From a candidate division NC10 bacterium SPGG6 (GTDB taxonomy: Bacteria; Methylomirabilota; Methylomirabilia; Methylomirabilales; CSP1-5), in the NCBI GenBank assembly GCA_001643535.1, contig LXTG01000054.1:1-12670 (forward strand): a DNA stretch of 12,670 bases. The letters are read 5' to 3'. Numbering within the stretch: the stretch's first letter is position 1; every line of letters begins with the position of its first letter. Below are positions 1 through 7,059 of the stretch, one piece after another. Both the position numbers and the translations under genes were made by a program. The notes beneath the pieces were generated by a model. It did not search any database. It saw nothing but the letters and a program-made list of their open reading frames with translations, and was not told the DNA's origin.

Positions 1-414
1 CGGCATCTGCGCCTCGGTCAGGGACTCAAGCGCCGCGGTTGTACCGAAGGCATCATGGCCGATGCTTACGAGGCCTTGGTGGCGGCCGTTTTTCTCGATC
101 GGGGGCTCGTTTCCGTAACCAGGTTTCTGAACCGACATTTACTCTCTCTGTTCAATCCCGATGTATCTCTGGATCCGAAGTCTGAACTTCAAACTGTTCT
201 CCAGACCGCCCTCAGGATACCTCCGCGTTACCGTCTCCTCCAGTCCTGGGGTCCTCCTCACGCCCGTCAGTTCGAGGTGGAAGTGGAGGTCAGAGGAGAG
301 AAGCTCGGCAGAGGAAAAGGGGGGAGCCGACGTGAGGCCGAGCGGGCAGCAGCTCGCCGTGCCCTTAGCCATCTACGGCTAAACCACAACATTTTGGGTC
401 CTTCCTCCGGATGA
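1..414 (+). CDS. rnc: Ribonuclease III, C-terminal part (5' end outside window)
   Basis: RNase III cleaves double-stranded RNA in the cytoplasm, notably the rRNA precursor. The open frame runs from base 1 with no start, so the gene begins upstream; the ATG at 55 is internal. Visible are the end of the nuclease domain with the motif ADAYEALVAAVFLD, whose Asp (61-63) and Glu (70-72) match the catalytic pair D114/E117 of the E. coli enzyme, and a complete double-stranded RNA-binding domain from about base 172 (DPKSELQ) to about 390, including the basic KGGSRREAERAAARRAL helix. Two residues appear to be missing just before the catalytic helix: the usual LG-x-GE-x-K stretch reads LGQGLK, so the Glu equivalent to E. 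coli E100 is absent. The stop is TGA at 412-414. A gap with a promoter separates it from smc. The identification is firm; the missing Glu is an alignment made by eye. Confidence 0.95.
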   Translation, partial: RHLRLGQGLKRRGCTEGIMADAYEALVAAVFLDRGLVSVTRFLNRHLLSLFNPDVSLDPKSELQTVLQTALRIPPRYRLLQSWGPPHARQFEVEVEVRGEKLGRGKGGSRREAERAAARRALSHLRLNHNILGPSSG

Positions 415-437
415 CCCCATGATTTTGCGGATTTCCC

Positions 438-466
438 TTGACATCGGGAGAAGCTTATGTTAGCCT
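438..466 (+). promoter_or_regulatory. Extended -10 sigma-70 type promoter upstream of smc
   Basis: A perfect -35 hexamer TTGACA (438-443) is followed by a 17-nt spacer that ends in TGT (458-460) and a -10 hexamer TAGCCT (461-466). The -10 keeps the first T, the A and the last T of TATAAT, and the TGN in front is the extended -10 element. Transcription would start near 472-474, giving a leader of about 115 nt before smc. A second site with the same unusual design lies before ribD, which raises confidence in both. The promoter follows the rnc stop by only 24 nt, so smc may also be read through from rnc. Prediction from sequence only. Confidence 0.62.
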
Positions 467-579
467 GCCGACAATTTGTAAGGATTTGCCCGAAGTTCCG
501 TGTCTAACTCTATGCGTCTAAAGCTTTTTTTCTTGCCGTCTATTGACATTTGACGTCGAACTTTGGACCTCGGACCTTT

Positions 580-585
580 AGGAGG
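580..585 (+). promoter_or_regulatory. Ribosome binding site AGGAGG that fixes the smc start
   Basis: AGGAGG ends 3 nt before the ATG at 589. The spacing is short but the motif is perfect, and the protein that starts there opens with MHLSNLTLFGFKSF, the standard N-terminus of bacterial SMC. The frame is open upstream to a TTG at 550, but that extension would place the Shine-Dalgarno sequence inside the coding region. The stretch 564-571 can pair with 582-589, see findings. Confidence 0.75.
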
Positions 586-588
586 CCC

Positions 589-3500
589 ATGCACCTCAGC
601 AATCTGACCCTGTTTGGTTTCAAGTCCTTTATCGACCGGCTGAGCATCGATTTTCAGTCAGGCGTGACAGCCCTTGTCGGGCCCAACGGCTGCGGCAAAA
701 GTAACATCCTCGACGCTATCCGCTGGGTGTTGGGGGAACAGAGTTCGAAGTCCCTCCGGGGAGACTGCATGGAGGATATGATCTTCGCGGGGAACACGCA
801 CCGTAAAGCGGTGGGGATGGCCGAAGTCTCGCTCACCCTCTCGAATGTCGAAGGCCAGCTGGCGGTCCCGTACGACGAAGTGACTATCACCCGCCGCGTC
901 TACCGATCCGGCGAGAGCGAGTATCTCCTCAATCAAAATCCCTGCCGCCTCAAAGACATCACGCGCCTCTTCCTCGATACCGGGCTTGGCCGCGAGCCTT
1001 ACGCCCTGATCGAGCAAGGGAGCATCGGATCCCTCTTAAACTCGAGACCGGATGACCGCCGGGCCCTCTTGGAGGAAGCGGCGGGGATCATGTCGTACAA
1101 AGTCAACCGAAACACCGCCCTCCGCCGGCTCGAGGCAGCGGAACAAAATCTGTTGAGGGTCAAGGACGTCCTCCAGGAGATCGAACGGCAGCGAACCTCT
1201 CTCCACCGACAGGCGAAAAAAGCGGAACGATACCAGCGCATGACACTCAGGCTGAAGGGGATTCAGGCCTTCCTCCTCCTCAAGGAAGACCGTCGCCTCG
1301 GGGAGGAGCTCGACCATGTCATCGACCAGGAAAAGCAGCTCGCCGAGGCCCAGGAATCCTGCCAGCTCCGAGTCTCAACAGAAGAGACCTCCCTGGAGGC
1401 CGGTCGCCTGCACGACCTCGACCTGGAGAAGCGAATCACCGCGGCCCAGGAACGGCTGTATACCCTGCGAGGGAAACGGGAGCGTGCGGAGGCGGAAGTG
1501 CGGTCCCACGAGACCATGCTTCACGACCTGAGACAGCGAGGAGAAGAGCATCGGGAGGCGCTTAAAGCGGTCGGGGAGCGGGTCCATCGTCTCCTTCAGG
1601 ATTTCGAGGCCGACACGAAGTTGCGAGCTCTAACGGAGGAGAAACTTGATGCGGCTTCCCGGCAGCTCCGGGATCTCCATGATGCCCTGACCAGTCTGGA
1701 TGCGGAACTCCGTCAGGGCGAAGAGGCAGTGGAGGGGCGGAAGGCGGAAATCCTGGCGCTCACCGAGCAACTGGTGAGCCACCGCAACCATGCGACCTCT
1801 CTCACGGAACGGCACCGGCTCCTCCATCAGGAGCGGGAGACCCATGAACGGCAGCTTACCGCGTCCCGGGCAGAAGCGGAAACCGTAACCGCTCGCGAGC
1901 GAGGATTGACCAGCCATCTGCACGAGCTCGAGGGCCGGATTGAGATTTTGACCAGGGAGCGGGAAGCACTTTCTCAGGAACTCACCCGCCTCCAGGTCCG
2001 TCAGGACGCGCTGGGCGAGCGGCGCGCGGCCCTCCGCGAGGAACTGAGTGGACTCGAGGGCCGCCTCGACTCACTACGCGAGCTTGAGGCAAGCCTTGCA
2101 GGGCTGAGCGAAGGGCAGCAGTTCCTCCTCAAGGGGAAGGCAGCAGGGGTGCCAGTCTGCCAGGTGATTGAAGGGCCCCTCTCCAGGTTGGTTCGGGTTG
2201 AAGCCGCATGGGAGAAGGCCCTGGAAGCCCTCCTGGGCGATCTCCAGCAGGGGCTCCTCACCCCGAACGCCACCGACGCCCTTTCTCTCCTCCGCTATCT
2301 TGAGGAGGAGGGGACTGGCTGCGCCACTTTGCTGCCCCGCCAGGGGGAATGGCTTGCCATCAGTGCAGAGGCATCCCGGCTTGAAGAGGCGTTGGGAGCG
2401 GTGGAAGCCTCTCTCGACCCCGAAGCGGCCCAGCGGGTCGTCGGACCGGCCCTGCGCCTCGTGAAGGCGGCGGACGAACTCCAACCCCTGCTCCGCGCCC
2501 TCTTGGGGGACGCCGTGATCGTCCAGGACCTCCCCACGGCTCTCACCCTCCTCCGGAAGCTTCCGTGCCCTGCCCGCGTGGCCACGGTATCTGGGGCGGT
2601 GCTGAGTTCGCGAGGCCCCATACAGGGCGGAAACACCATCACCTTAGGCCTGCTCAGCCGCCGGAGGGAACTCGAGGAGTTTCCTGCCGCCATCACCCGG
2701 GCGACCGAAGAGCTTCAGGCGGTAGAAGGCGAATGGGAAGGCGTCCAGAAGACACTCTCCGACCGCCGCCTGGCCCTGAGCACGCAGGAACAAGCCCTCA
2801 AAGACGCCGACGAGGGTCGCCGCGACGTCGAGCGATCTCTCGCCGAGGTGCACGCGGTGGCCTCGCGACTCGGAAGCCAAACAGAATTCTTGACTTCTGA
2901 GCTGGTACGCCTTGAAGAGGAACTCAGCGATCTCGGGAAGACGCTACAGGGTGTCCGCACGAACCTGGAGGACTGGGGCCGGCAGGAGGAAACGCTCAAG
3001 AGAGAAACCGCTGAGCGCGACCGACAGGTCACCCTCCTTCGTACCCAACAGCAGGGACTTCAGCAGGACGTAGCGGAGGTCCGGATCCGATCAACGTCCC
3101 TCCAAGAACGGAAAGAGGCCTTGGGCCGCTCGATGGAGCGCCTGGAGGCTGATCTGGCGAGGGAACGCACACGCGAGGTCGAGATCCGCCAAGAGGAGGA
3201 AGAGGCCCGGTCCCGGGAGGCCAGGCTCACCCAAGAGATCGGCACTCTCCAGGATTCCCTCGGGACCCTAGGTCGGCAGGAGACCCACGAGGCCCAGGAC
3301 CTCCAGCAACTTCAGGGGGAAAGGGATCAGCACAGGCACACCCTCCTCGCCCATGAAGAGGCTCTGAAGGTCGTGAGAAAAGATCTCACCAACCTCCAGC
3401 AGCAGCTGGCCTCGATCGCCACAAGGCGGACAGCCTTCAGCACGGAGCGTTCGATGCTTCAGAAACGCATGCAGGAGGAAGCATCCGAGGGGGATGTACT

Positions 3501-4218
3501 CCAGGAGCTTCTCCAAGGGGGAGATCCCCCGCAGGATCCGGAGGTGCTCGAGCAAGAAGTAGAAGAGCTCCGACAAAAGATGACGACGATGGGCCCCATC
3601 AATATGGCCGCCCTCGAAGAATACGAAGCCCTCTCGGAACGCCATCGCTTCCTGACGGATCAGGCAGAGGACCTCAACGCCTCCGCCACCTCGTTGAAGG
3701 CCACCATTGCCGAGATCAATCGGACGATCCACGAGTTCTTCGGGAAGACGCTGGCCTCGGTCAACCAGCAGCTGAACGGCTTTTGGCAGCGCCTCTTCGG
3801 AGGCGGCGAGGCAGAGCTTGTCCTGAGCGAGGGAGACGAGACCCAAGAGCCCGGGGTCGAGATCCGGGTGCGGGTCCCAGGCAAGCGGACCACTACCCTC
3901 TCACTCCTCTCGGGCGGTGAGCAGACCCTCGGGGCCATCGCCCTCCTCATGGCCCTGTGGGCCACGAGACCCAGCCCCTTTGTCGTGCTGGACGAGGTGG
4001 ATGCTGCCTTGGACGATCTGAACGTCGATCGCTTTGCCTCCCTCATCCGGGAGCTTGCCCTCACTTCCCAGTTCATCCTCGTCACCCACCATCCCCGGAC
4101 CATCGAGGTGGCCGATCTGCTCTACGGGATCACCATGGAGGAGCCGGGGATCTCGAAGCTGATCTCGGTTCAACTCGCACAACAGGCGGAACAACCGGTC
4201 AGGGCAACGGCACCCTGA
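589..4218 (+). CDS. smc: Chromosome segregation/condensation ATPase SMC
   Basis: SMC is a dimeric ATPase that, with ScpA and ScpB, extrudes and compacts DNA and helps separate sister chromosomes. The predicted protein has 1209 residues, normal for the bacterial family. In order: the N-terminal ATPase half with Walker A GPNGCGKS at 31-38 and a Q-loop in VLGEQSSKSLRG; a long Glu/Arg/Gln-rich coiled coil (about 170-500); the hinge (about 516-690); a second coiled coil (about 700-1020); and the C-terminal ATPase half with signature LLSGGEQ at 1106-1112, Walker B FVVLDEVD at 1131-1138 and D-loop AALDD. The signature reads LSGGEQTLGAIALLMA where most bacterial SMCs have LSGGEKAL followed by TA; the ABC core SGGE is intact, so activity is expected. 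The start at 589 is chosen by AGGAGG and by the typical first residues. ftsY follows after 21 nt, the common smc-ftsY pairing. scpA and scpB are not in the window. Confidence 0.97.
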   Translation: MHLSNLTLFGFKSFIDRLSIDFQSGVTALVGPNGCGKSNILDAIRWVLGEQSSKSLRGDCMEDMIFAGNTHRKAVGMAEVSLTLSNVEGQLAVPYDEVTITRRVYRSGESEYLLNQNPCRLKDITRLFLDTGLGREPYALIEQGSIGSLLNSRPDDRRALLEEAAGIMSYKVNRNTALRRLEAAEQNLLRVKDVLQEIERQRTSLHRQAKKAERYQRMTLRLKGIQAFLLLKEDRRLGEELDHVIDQEKQLAEAQESCQLRVSTEETSLEAGRLHDLDLEKRITAAQERLYTLRGKRERAEAEVRSHETMLHDLRQRGEEHREALKAVGERVHRLLQDFEADTKLRALTEEKLDAASRQLRDLHDALTSLDAELRQGEEAVEGRKAEILALTEQLVSHRNHATSLTERHRLLHQERETHERQLTASRAEAETVTARERGLTSHLHELEGRIEILTREREALSQELTRLQVRQDALGERRAALREELSGLEGRLDSLRELEASLAGLSEGQQFLLKGKAAGVPVCQVIEGPLSRLVRVEAAWEKALEALLGDLQQGLLTPNATDALSLLRYLEEEGTGCATLLPRQGEWLAISAEASRLEEALGAVEASLDPEAAQRVVGPALRLVKAADELQPLLRALLGDAVIVQDLPTALTLLRKLPCPARVATVSGAVLSSRGPIQGGNTITLGLLSRRRELEEFPAAITRATEELQAVEGEWEGVQKTLSDRRLALSTQEQALKDADEGRRDVERSLAEVHAVASRLGSQTEFLTSELVRLEEELSDLGKTLQGVRTNLEDWGRQEETLKRETAERDRQVTLLRTQQQGLQQDVAEVRIRSTSLQERKEALGRSMERLEADLARERTREVEIRQEEEEARSREARLTQEIGTLQDSLGTLGRQETHEAQDLQQLQGERDQHRHTLLAHEEALKVVRKDLTNLQQQLASIATRRTAFSTERSMLQKRMQEEASEGDVLQELLQGGDPPQDPEVLEQEVEELRQKMTTMGPINMAALEEYEALSERHRFLTDQAEDLNASATSLKATIAEINRTIHEFFGKTLASVNQQLNGFWQRLFGGGEAELVLSEGDETQEPGVEIRVRVPGKRTTTLSLLSGGEQTLGAIALLMALWATRPSPFVVLDEVDAALDDLNVDRFASLIRELALTSQFILVTHHPRTIEVADLLYGITMEEPGISKLISVQLAQQAEQPVRATAP

Positions 4219-4239
4219 CCGAGGTCGGGCAATCGAACG

Positions 4240-5178
4240 ATGGCAGAGCACCCCGCCTTCTTCTCCCACCTCGCCACCGGCCTCCGAAAGACGCGAGAGG
4301 CCTTTTTCGATCGGATAGTTCGGCTACTCCAGCGGTCACACGTGGATCAGTATCTCTTGGAGGAACTCGAGGAGATTTTGATCACTGCTGACCTGGGGAT
4401 GCCCACAGTCCAGCGACTCTTGGACGCCCTTCCCCCCACGGTAGCGAACCCCGACGAGCTTCTCCATGTCCTCAAACAGCAGGTCACATCCATCCTCTCG
4501 GTCTCGCAAGGAAACATCCCAGAGGGACAACCCCATGTCGTTTTAACTCTCGGGGTGAACGGGGTTGGTAAGACTACCACCATCGGCAAGCTTGCCTTTC
4601 GGGCGACCCGCGAGGGGAAGCGGGTCCTTCTGGCCGGCGCAGACACCTTCCGGGCCGCTGCCATCGAGCAGCTTCAGATTTGGGGGGAAAAGGCTGGGGC
4701 AGAAGTTATCGCCCATCAGCGCGGGGGGGATCCAGCCGCCGTCGTCTTCGATGCACTCCAAGCCGCCCAGGCACGGGGCGTGGATCTTCTGCTTATCGAT
4801 ACGGCAGGACGGCTCCACACCAAGAAAAACCTCTTGGAGGAGCTCAAAAAGATCCATCGGGTCGCTGCGAGAAATCTTCCAGGCGCACCCCACGAGAGCC
4901 TCTTGATGCTGGATGCCACCACTGGCCTCAACGCGGCCCTCCAGGCCCGGGAGTTTCATAAGGCCATTGGGATTACGGGGCTCATCATCACCAAACTAGA
5001 TGGGACGGCTAAGGGAGGTGCGGTGGTCGGGATTGTGGCCGAGCTTCAAATTCCAGTGCGATACGTGGGGTTGGGGGAAGGGCTCGAGGACCTTGAGCCG
5101 TTTTCTCCGCCCGCATTTGCCGAAGCCCTTTTTAGCAGGGGACCTGAGCCAAATCGAGTTTCCCCGCGCGCCAATTGA
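4240..5178 (+). CDS. ftsY: Signal recognition particle receptor FtsY (NG-domain form)
   Basis: FtsY is the membrane-associated GTPase that receives ribosome-nascent chain complexes from SRP (Ffh plus 4.5S RNA) and passes them to SecYEG. The protein has 312 residues and consists of the helical N domain (about 1-85) and the GTPase G domain, without the long acidic A domain of E. coli FtsY; membrane contact then relies on the N-terminal amphipathic helix, as in many short FtsYs. GTPase motifs: G1 GVNGVGKTTT at 105-114, G2 DTFRAAAIEQ from 135, G3 DTAGR at 187-191, G4 TKLDG at 251-255, and GLGEGLEDLEPF near the C-terminus. The usual DATTGQNA motif reads DATTGLNA, with Leu at 230 replacing a well-conserved Gln. 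The ATG lies 21 nt after the smc stop and has only a weak, distant GAGGT as Shine-Dalgarno sequence, so translation is probably helped by smc. Identity is certain. Confidence 0.97.
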   Translation: MAEHPAFFSHLATGLRKTREAFFDRIVRLLQRSHVDQYLLEELEEILITADLGMPTVQRLLDALPPTVANPDELLHVLKQQVTSILSVSQGNIPEGQPHVVLTLGVNGVGKTTTIGKLAFRATREGKRVLLAGADTFRAAAIEQLQIWGEKAGAEVIAHQRGGDPAAVVFDALQAAQARGVDLLLIDTAGRLHTKKNLLEELKKIHRVAARNLPGAPHESLLMLDATTGLNAALQAREFHKAIGITGLIITKLDGTAKGGAVVGIVAELQIPVRYVGLGEGLEDLEPFSPPAFAEALFSRGPEPNRVSPRAN

Positions 5179-5180
5179 CC

Positions 5181-5209
5181 TTGACACCTTAGACCCCTGG
5201 TGATAGCGT
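5181..5209 (+). promoter_or_regulatory. Extended -10 sigma-70 type promoter of the riboflavin operon
   Basis: TTGACA (5181-5186) begins 3 nt after the ftsY stop. A 17-nt spacer ends in TGA (5201-5203) and is followed by TAGCGT (5204-5209). The design is the same as at 438-466: perfect -35, 17-nt spacer, TGN, and a -10 of the form TAGCNT. The start point would be about 5215-5217, leaving a leader of only about 30 nt before ribD. That leaves no room for an FMN riboswitch, and no operator-like repeat is visible, so expression is probably constitutive unless a protein regulator acts. Confidence 0.65.
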
Positions 5210-5246
5210 GGACAAAAAGTTATTGTGAAATCAGCCGGTTACGGTG

Positions 5247-6374
5247 ATGATGGTGCTCGAGGCGAATCGGACACACATGGAGAGGGCCTTAAGCCTTGCA
5301 GCCCGAGGAAGGGGACGGACCAGCCCAAACCCCATGGTGGGAGCCGTCCTCATCCGCGAGGGGGCGATCATCGGCGAAGGGTATCACGCGTATGCGGGGA
5401 GCGATCATGCCGAGGTAGTAGCCCTGCGGGCGGCAGGGGGGGCAGCCCGGGGCGCGGTGTGCTACGTCACCCTCGAGCCGTGTGCCCATTACGGAAAAAC
5501 CCCTCCATGTACTGAGGCCCTTATCGAGGCCGGAATCGCTAAGGTGGTCGTAGCAGCCTACGACCCCAATCCCGTGGTAGCAGGGAGGGGAGTGCGAAGA
5601 CTCCGAGAGGTTGGTGTCTCCCTGGAAGTGGGCCTGCTCCAGGAGGAGGCGGTTCGGCTTAACGAGGCCTATTTCAAACACATTCGCACACGGGAACCTT
5701 TTGTCCTCCTGAAGGCTGCTTTAAGCCTCGACGGCAAGTTAGCCACCCGGACCGGCGACTCGCAATGGATTGCCGGAGAGCTGGCCCGGCACTGCGTGCA
5801 TGAAATGCGCAACACGGTGGATGCGGTCGCCGTGGGCATCGGAACTGTCTTGCGGGATGACCCCATGCTCACCACCCGTCTGGGTGGAGAGGAGGACCGC
5901 GACCCCCTGCGAGTAGTCGTAGACAGCCGAGGCCGCCTTCCCCTCACCGCAAGGCTTCTGCGAAGCGGGTCCCACCCCCCGCTGGTGGCTGCTTCACCCC
6001 GGATCTCCCCGGCGCGTATCCGGCAACTCCGAGAGCGCGGCGTAGAGGTATTGGTGCTTCCCTCGGGTGAAGGGGGGGTATCCCTCCCCGACCTGATCCG
6101 TGAGTTAGGACGCCGCGACATCACTTCGGTGATGATCGAGGGGGGAGGAAAATTGGCTACCTTCGCACTCCAGGCAGGGATTGTGGACAAGCTGATCCTG
6201 ATGGTGGCCCCGATCCTGATTGGAGGCAAGAAGGCCCCGACGCTCCTGCAGGGGAACGGGATTGAGAAGCTTTCGGAAGCACTCCACGTCAAGCAGTTAA
6301 CGGTCGAGCGCTTAGGAGATGACCTTTTGCTTCAGGGCTACTTGACCGAGTCTATAGCCCCCTGGGCACCCTAG
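5247..6374 (+). CDS. ribD: Bifunctional riboflavin biosynthesis deaminase/reductase RibD
   Basis: RibD carries out two successive cytosolic steps: zinc-dependent deamination of the pyrimidine made by GTP cyclohydrolase II, and NADPH-dependent reduction of its ribosyl side chain. From the chosen ATG the protein has 375 residues, the usual size. The deaminase domain (about 8-145) has the zinc/proton-transfer motif HAE at 54-56 and PCAHYGKTPPC with Cys79 and Cys88. The reductase domain (about 150-370) has SLDGKLAT at 160-167, GIGTVLRDDP, and a C-terminal MIEGGGKLATFAL stretch. The start is uncertain: GTG 5244, ATG 5247 and ATG 5250 are consecutive in frame, and ATG 5277 lies just before the conserved ERALSLA helix. 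None has a good Shine-Dalgarno sequence. It is the first gene of a rib operon and is followed by ribE after 4 nt. Confidence 0.95.
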   Translation: MMVLEANRTHMERALSLAARGRGRTSPNPMVGAVLIREGAIIGEGYHAYAGSDHAEVVALRAAGGAARGAVCYVTLEPCAHYGKTPPCTEALIEAGIAKVVVAAYDPNPVVAGRGVRRLREVGVSLEVGLLQEEAVRLNEAYFKHIRTREPFVLLKAALSLDGKLATRTGDSQWIAGELARHCVHEMRNTVDAVAVGIGTVLRDDPMLTTRLGGEEDRDPLRVVVDSRGRLPLTARLLRSGSHPPLVAASPRISPARIRQLRERGVEVLVLPSGEGGVSLPDLIRELGRRDITSVMIEGGGKLATFALQAGIVDKLILMVAPILIGGKKAPTLLQGNGIEKLSEALHVKQLTVERLGDDLLLQGYLTESIAPWAP

Positions 6375-6378
6375 GGAG

Positions 6379-7026
6379 ATGTTTACCGGCATCGTCGAAT
6401 ATCAGGGAAATGTTATTGCCCTGAGGCAGGAGGAGCAGGTTGCCCACCTCACGATCGCGGCGAACACACAGATGGCGGATCTGGCGGTCGGACAGAGCAT
6501 CGGCGTCAACGGGGTCTGTCTCACCGTCATTCAGCGCGATGGAACCCTCTTCACCACCGACCTCTCCCCCGAGACCCTCCAGCGGACCACCCTGGGCGAC
6601 CTGAAACCCCATGAACGGGTCAATCTCGAACGTCCGCTGAAGGTGGGCGACCGTCTTGGAGGGCATTTCGTGACCGGGCATGTGGACGCCGTCGGCCGGA
6701 TCATCCGGCTCGAATCTGCGGGTGATTCCGCGCGGATGTGGATCAGCTTTCCTCCTTCCGTGGCAATCTACATCGCGTCCAAAGGCTCGATTACCGTGGA
6801 CGGGGTGAGCCTCACGCTCGTGGAGGTTTCGAGGGAAACCTTCTCTGTCTGTCTCGTTCCCCACACGCTGGCGATGACCACGCTGGGGTGGAAAGGGCCC
6901 GGGAGTCTCCTCAACCTGGAGGTGGATCTCTTAAGCCGTTATCTCGAGCGGCTCATCGGCGAGCAAGCCATGCGGGAGCGACCCCCGCTCAGCCGCGAAC
7001 TGCTTCACGAGCAAGGGTTCGCGTAG
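6379..7026 (+). CDS. ribE: Riboflavin synthase (alpha subunit)
   Basis: This enzyme disproportionates two molecules of 6,7-dimethyl-8-ribityllumazine to riboflavin and the pyrimidine precursor, the last step of the pathway. The 215-residue protein has the two tandem lumazine-binding barrels of the family: the first from MFTGIVE to about residue 97, with GVNGVCLTV (Cys47 matching the conserved Cys of the E. coli enzyme), and the second from about 98, with GHFVTGHVD at 95-103 and SITVDGVSLTL at 137-147, followed by a C-terminal trimerisation helix. The start is certain because MFTGIVE is the family N-terminus. The ATG lies 4 nt after the ribD TAG, and the only purine-rich run (GGGAG) abuts the start codon with no spacer, so initiation probably depends on ribosomes finishing ribD. 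The gene is called ribC or ribE depending on the species. Confidence 0.96.
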   Translation: MFTGIVEYQGNVIALRQEEQVAHLTIAANTQMADLAVGQSIGVNGVCLTVIQRDGTLFTTDLSPETLQRTTLGDLKPHERVNLERPLKVGDRLGGHFVTGHVDAVGRIIRLESAGDSARMWISFPPSVAIYIASKGSITVDGVSLTLVEVSRETFSVCLVPHTLAMTTLGWKGPGSLLNLEVDLLSRYLERLIGEQAMRERPPLSRELLHEQGFA

Positions 7027-7048
7027 GCAGGGTGCGGCGATCAGCGGC

Positions 7049-7054
7049 AGGAGG
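7049..7054 (+). promoter_or_regulatory. Ribosome binding site AGGAGG of ribBA
   Basis: A perfect AGGAGG lies 5 nt before the ATG at 7060. A second, out-of-frame ATG at 7056 opens nothing of interest. The site selects 7060, which gives the expected N-terminus of the DHBP synthase domain. Confidence 0.8.
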
Positions 7055-7059
7055 CATGA

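Noticed and set aside
520..531. AAAGCTTT plus T-run as an intrinsic terminator of rnc
   Set aside because: The palindrome has no loop and only four A/T-rich pairs per arm, so no stable GC-rich stem precedes the T-run.
512..553. Leader ORF of 13 codons (MRLKLFFLPSIDI) upstream of smc
   Set aside because: It has no Shine-Dalgarno sequence and no run of regulatory codons or attenuator hairpin; ORFs of this size arise by chance.
543..571. A second TTGACA (543-548) before smc as another promoter
   Set aside because: At 16 to 18 nt downstream there is no -10-like hexamer, and the position is too close to the smc start to leave a leader with the ribosome binding site.
550..588. In-frame TTG start for smc adding 13 residues
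   Set aside because: It has no ribosome binding site, the extra residues have no counterpart in SMC proteins, and the ATG at 589 has AGGAGG in front.
3268..3846. A 192-codon open frame antisense to smc
   Set aside because: It is fully inside smc on the opposite strand, has no domain or ribosome binding site, and reflects the codon bias of the coiled-coil region.
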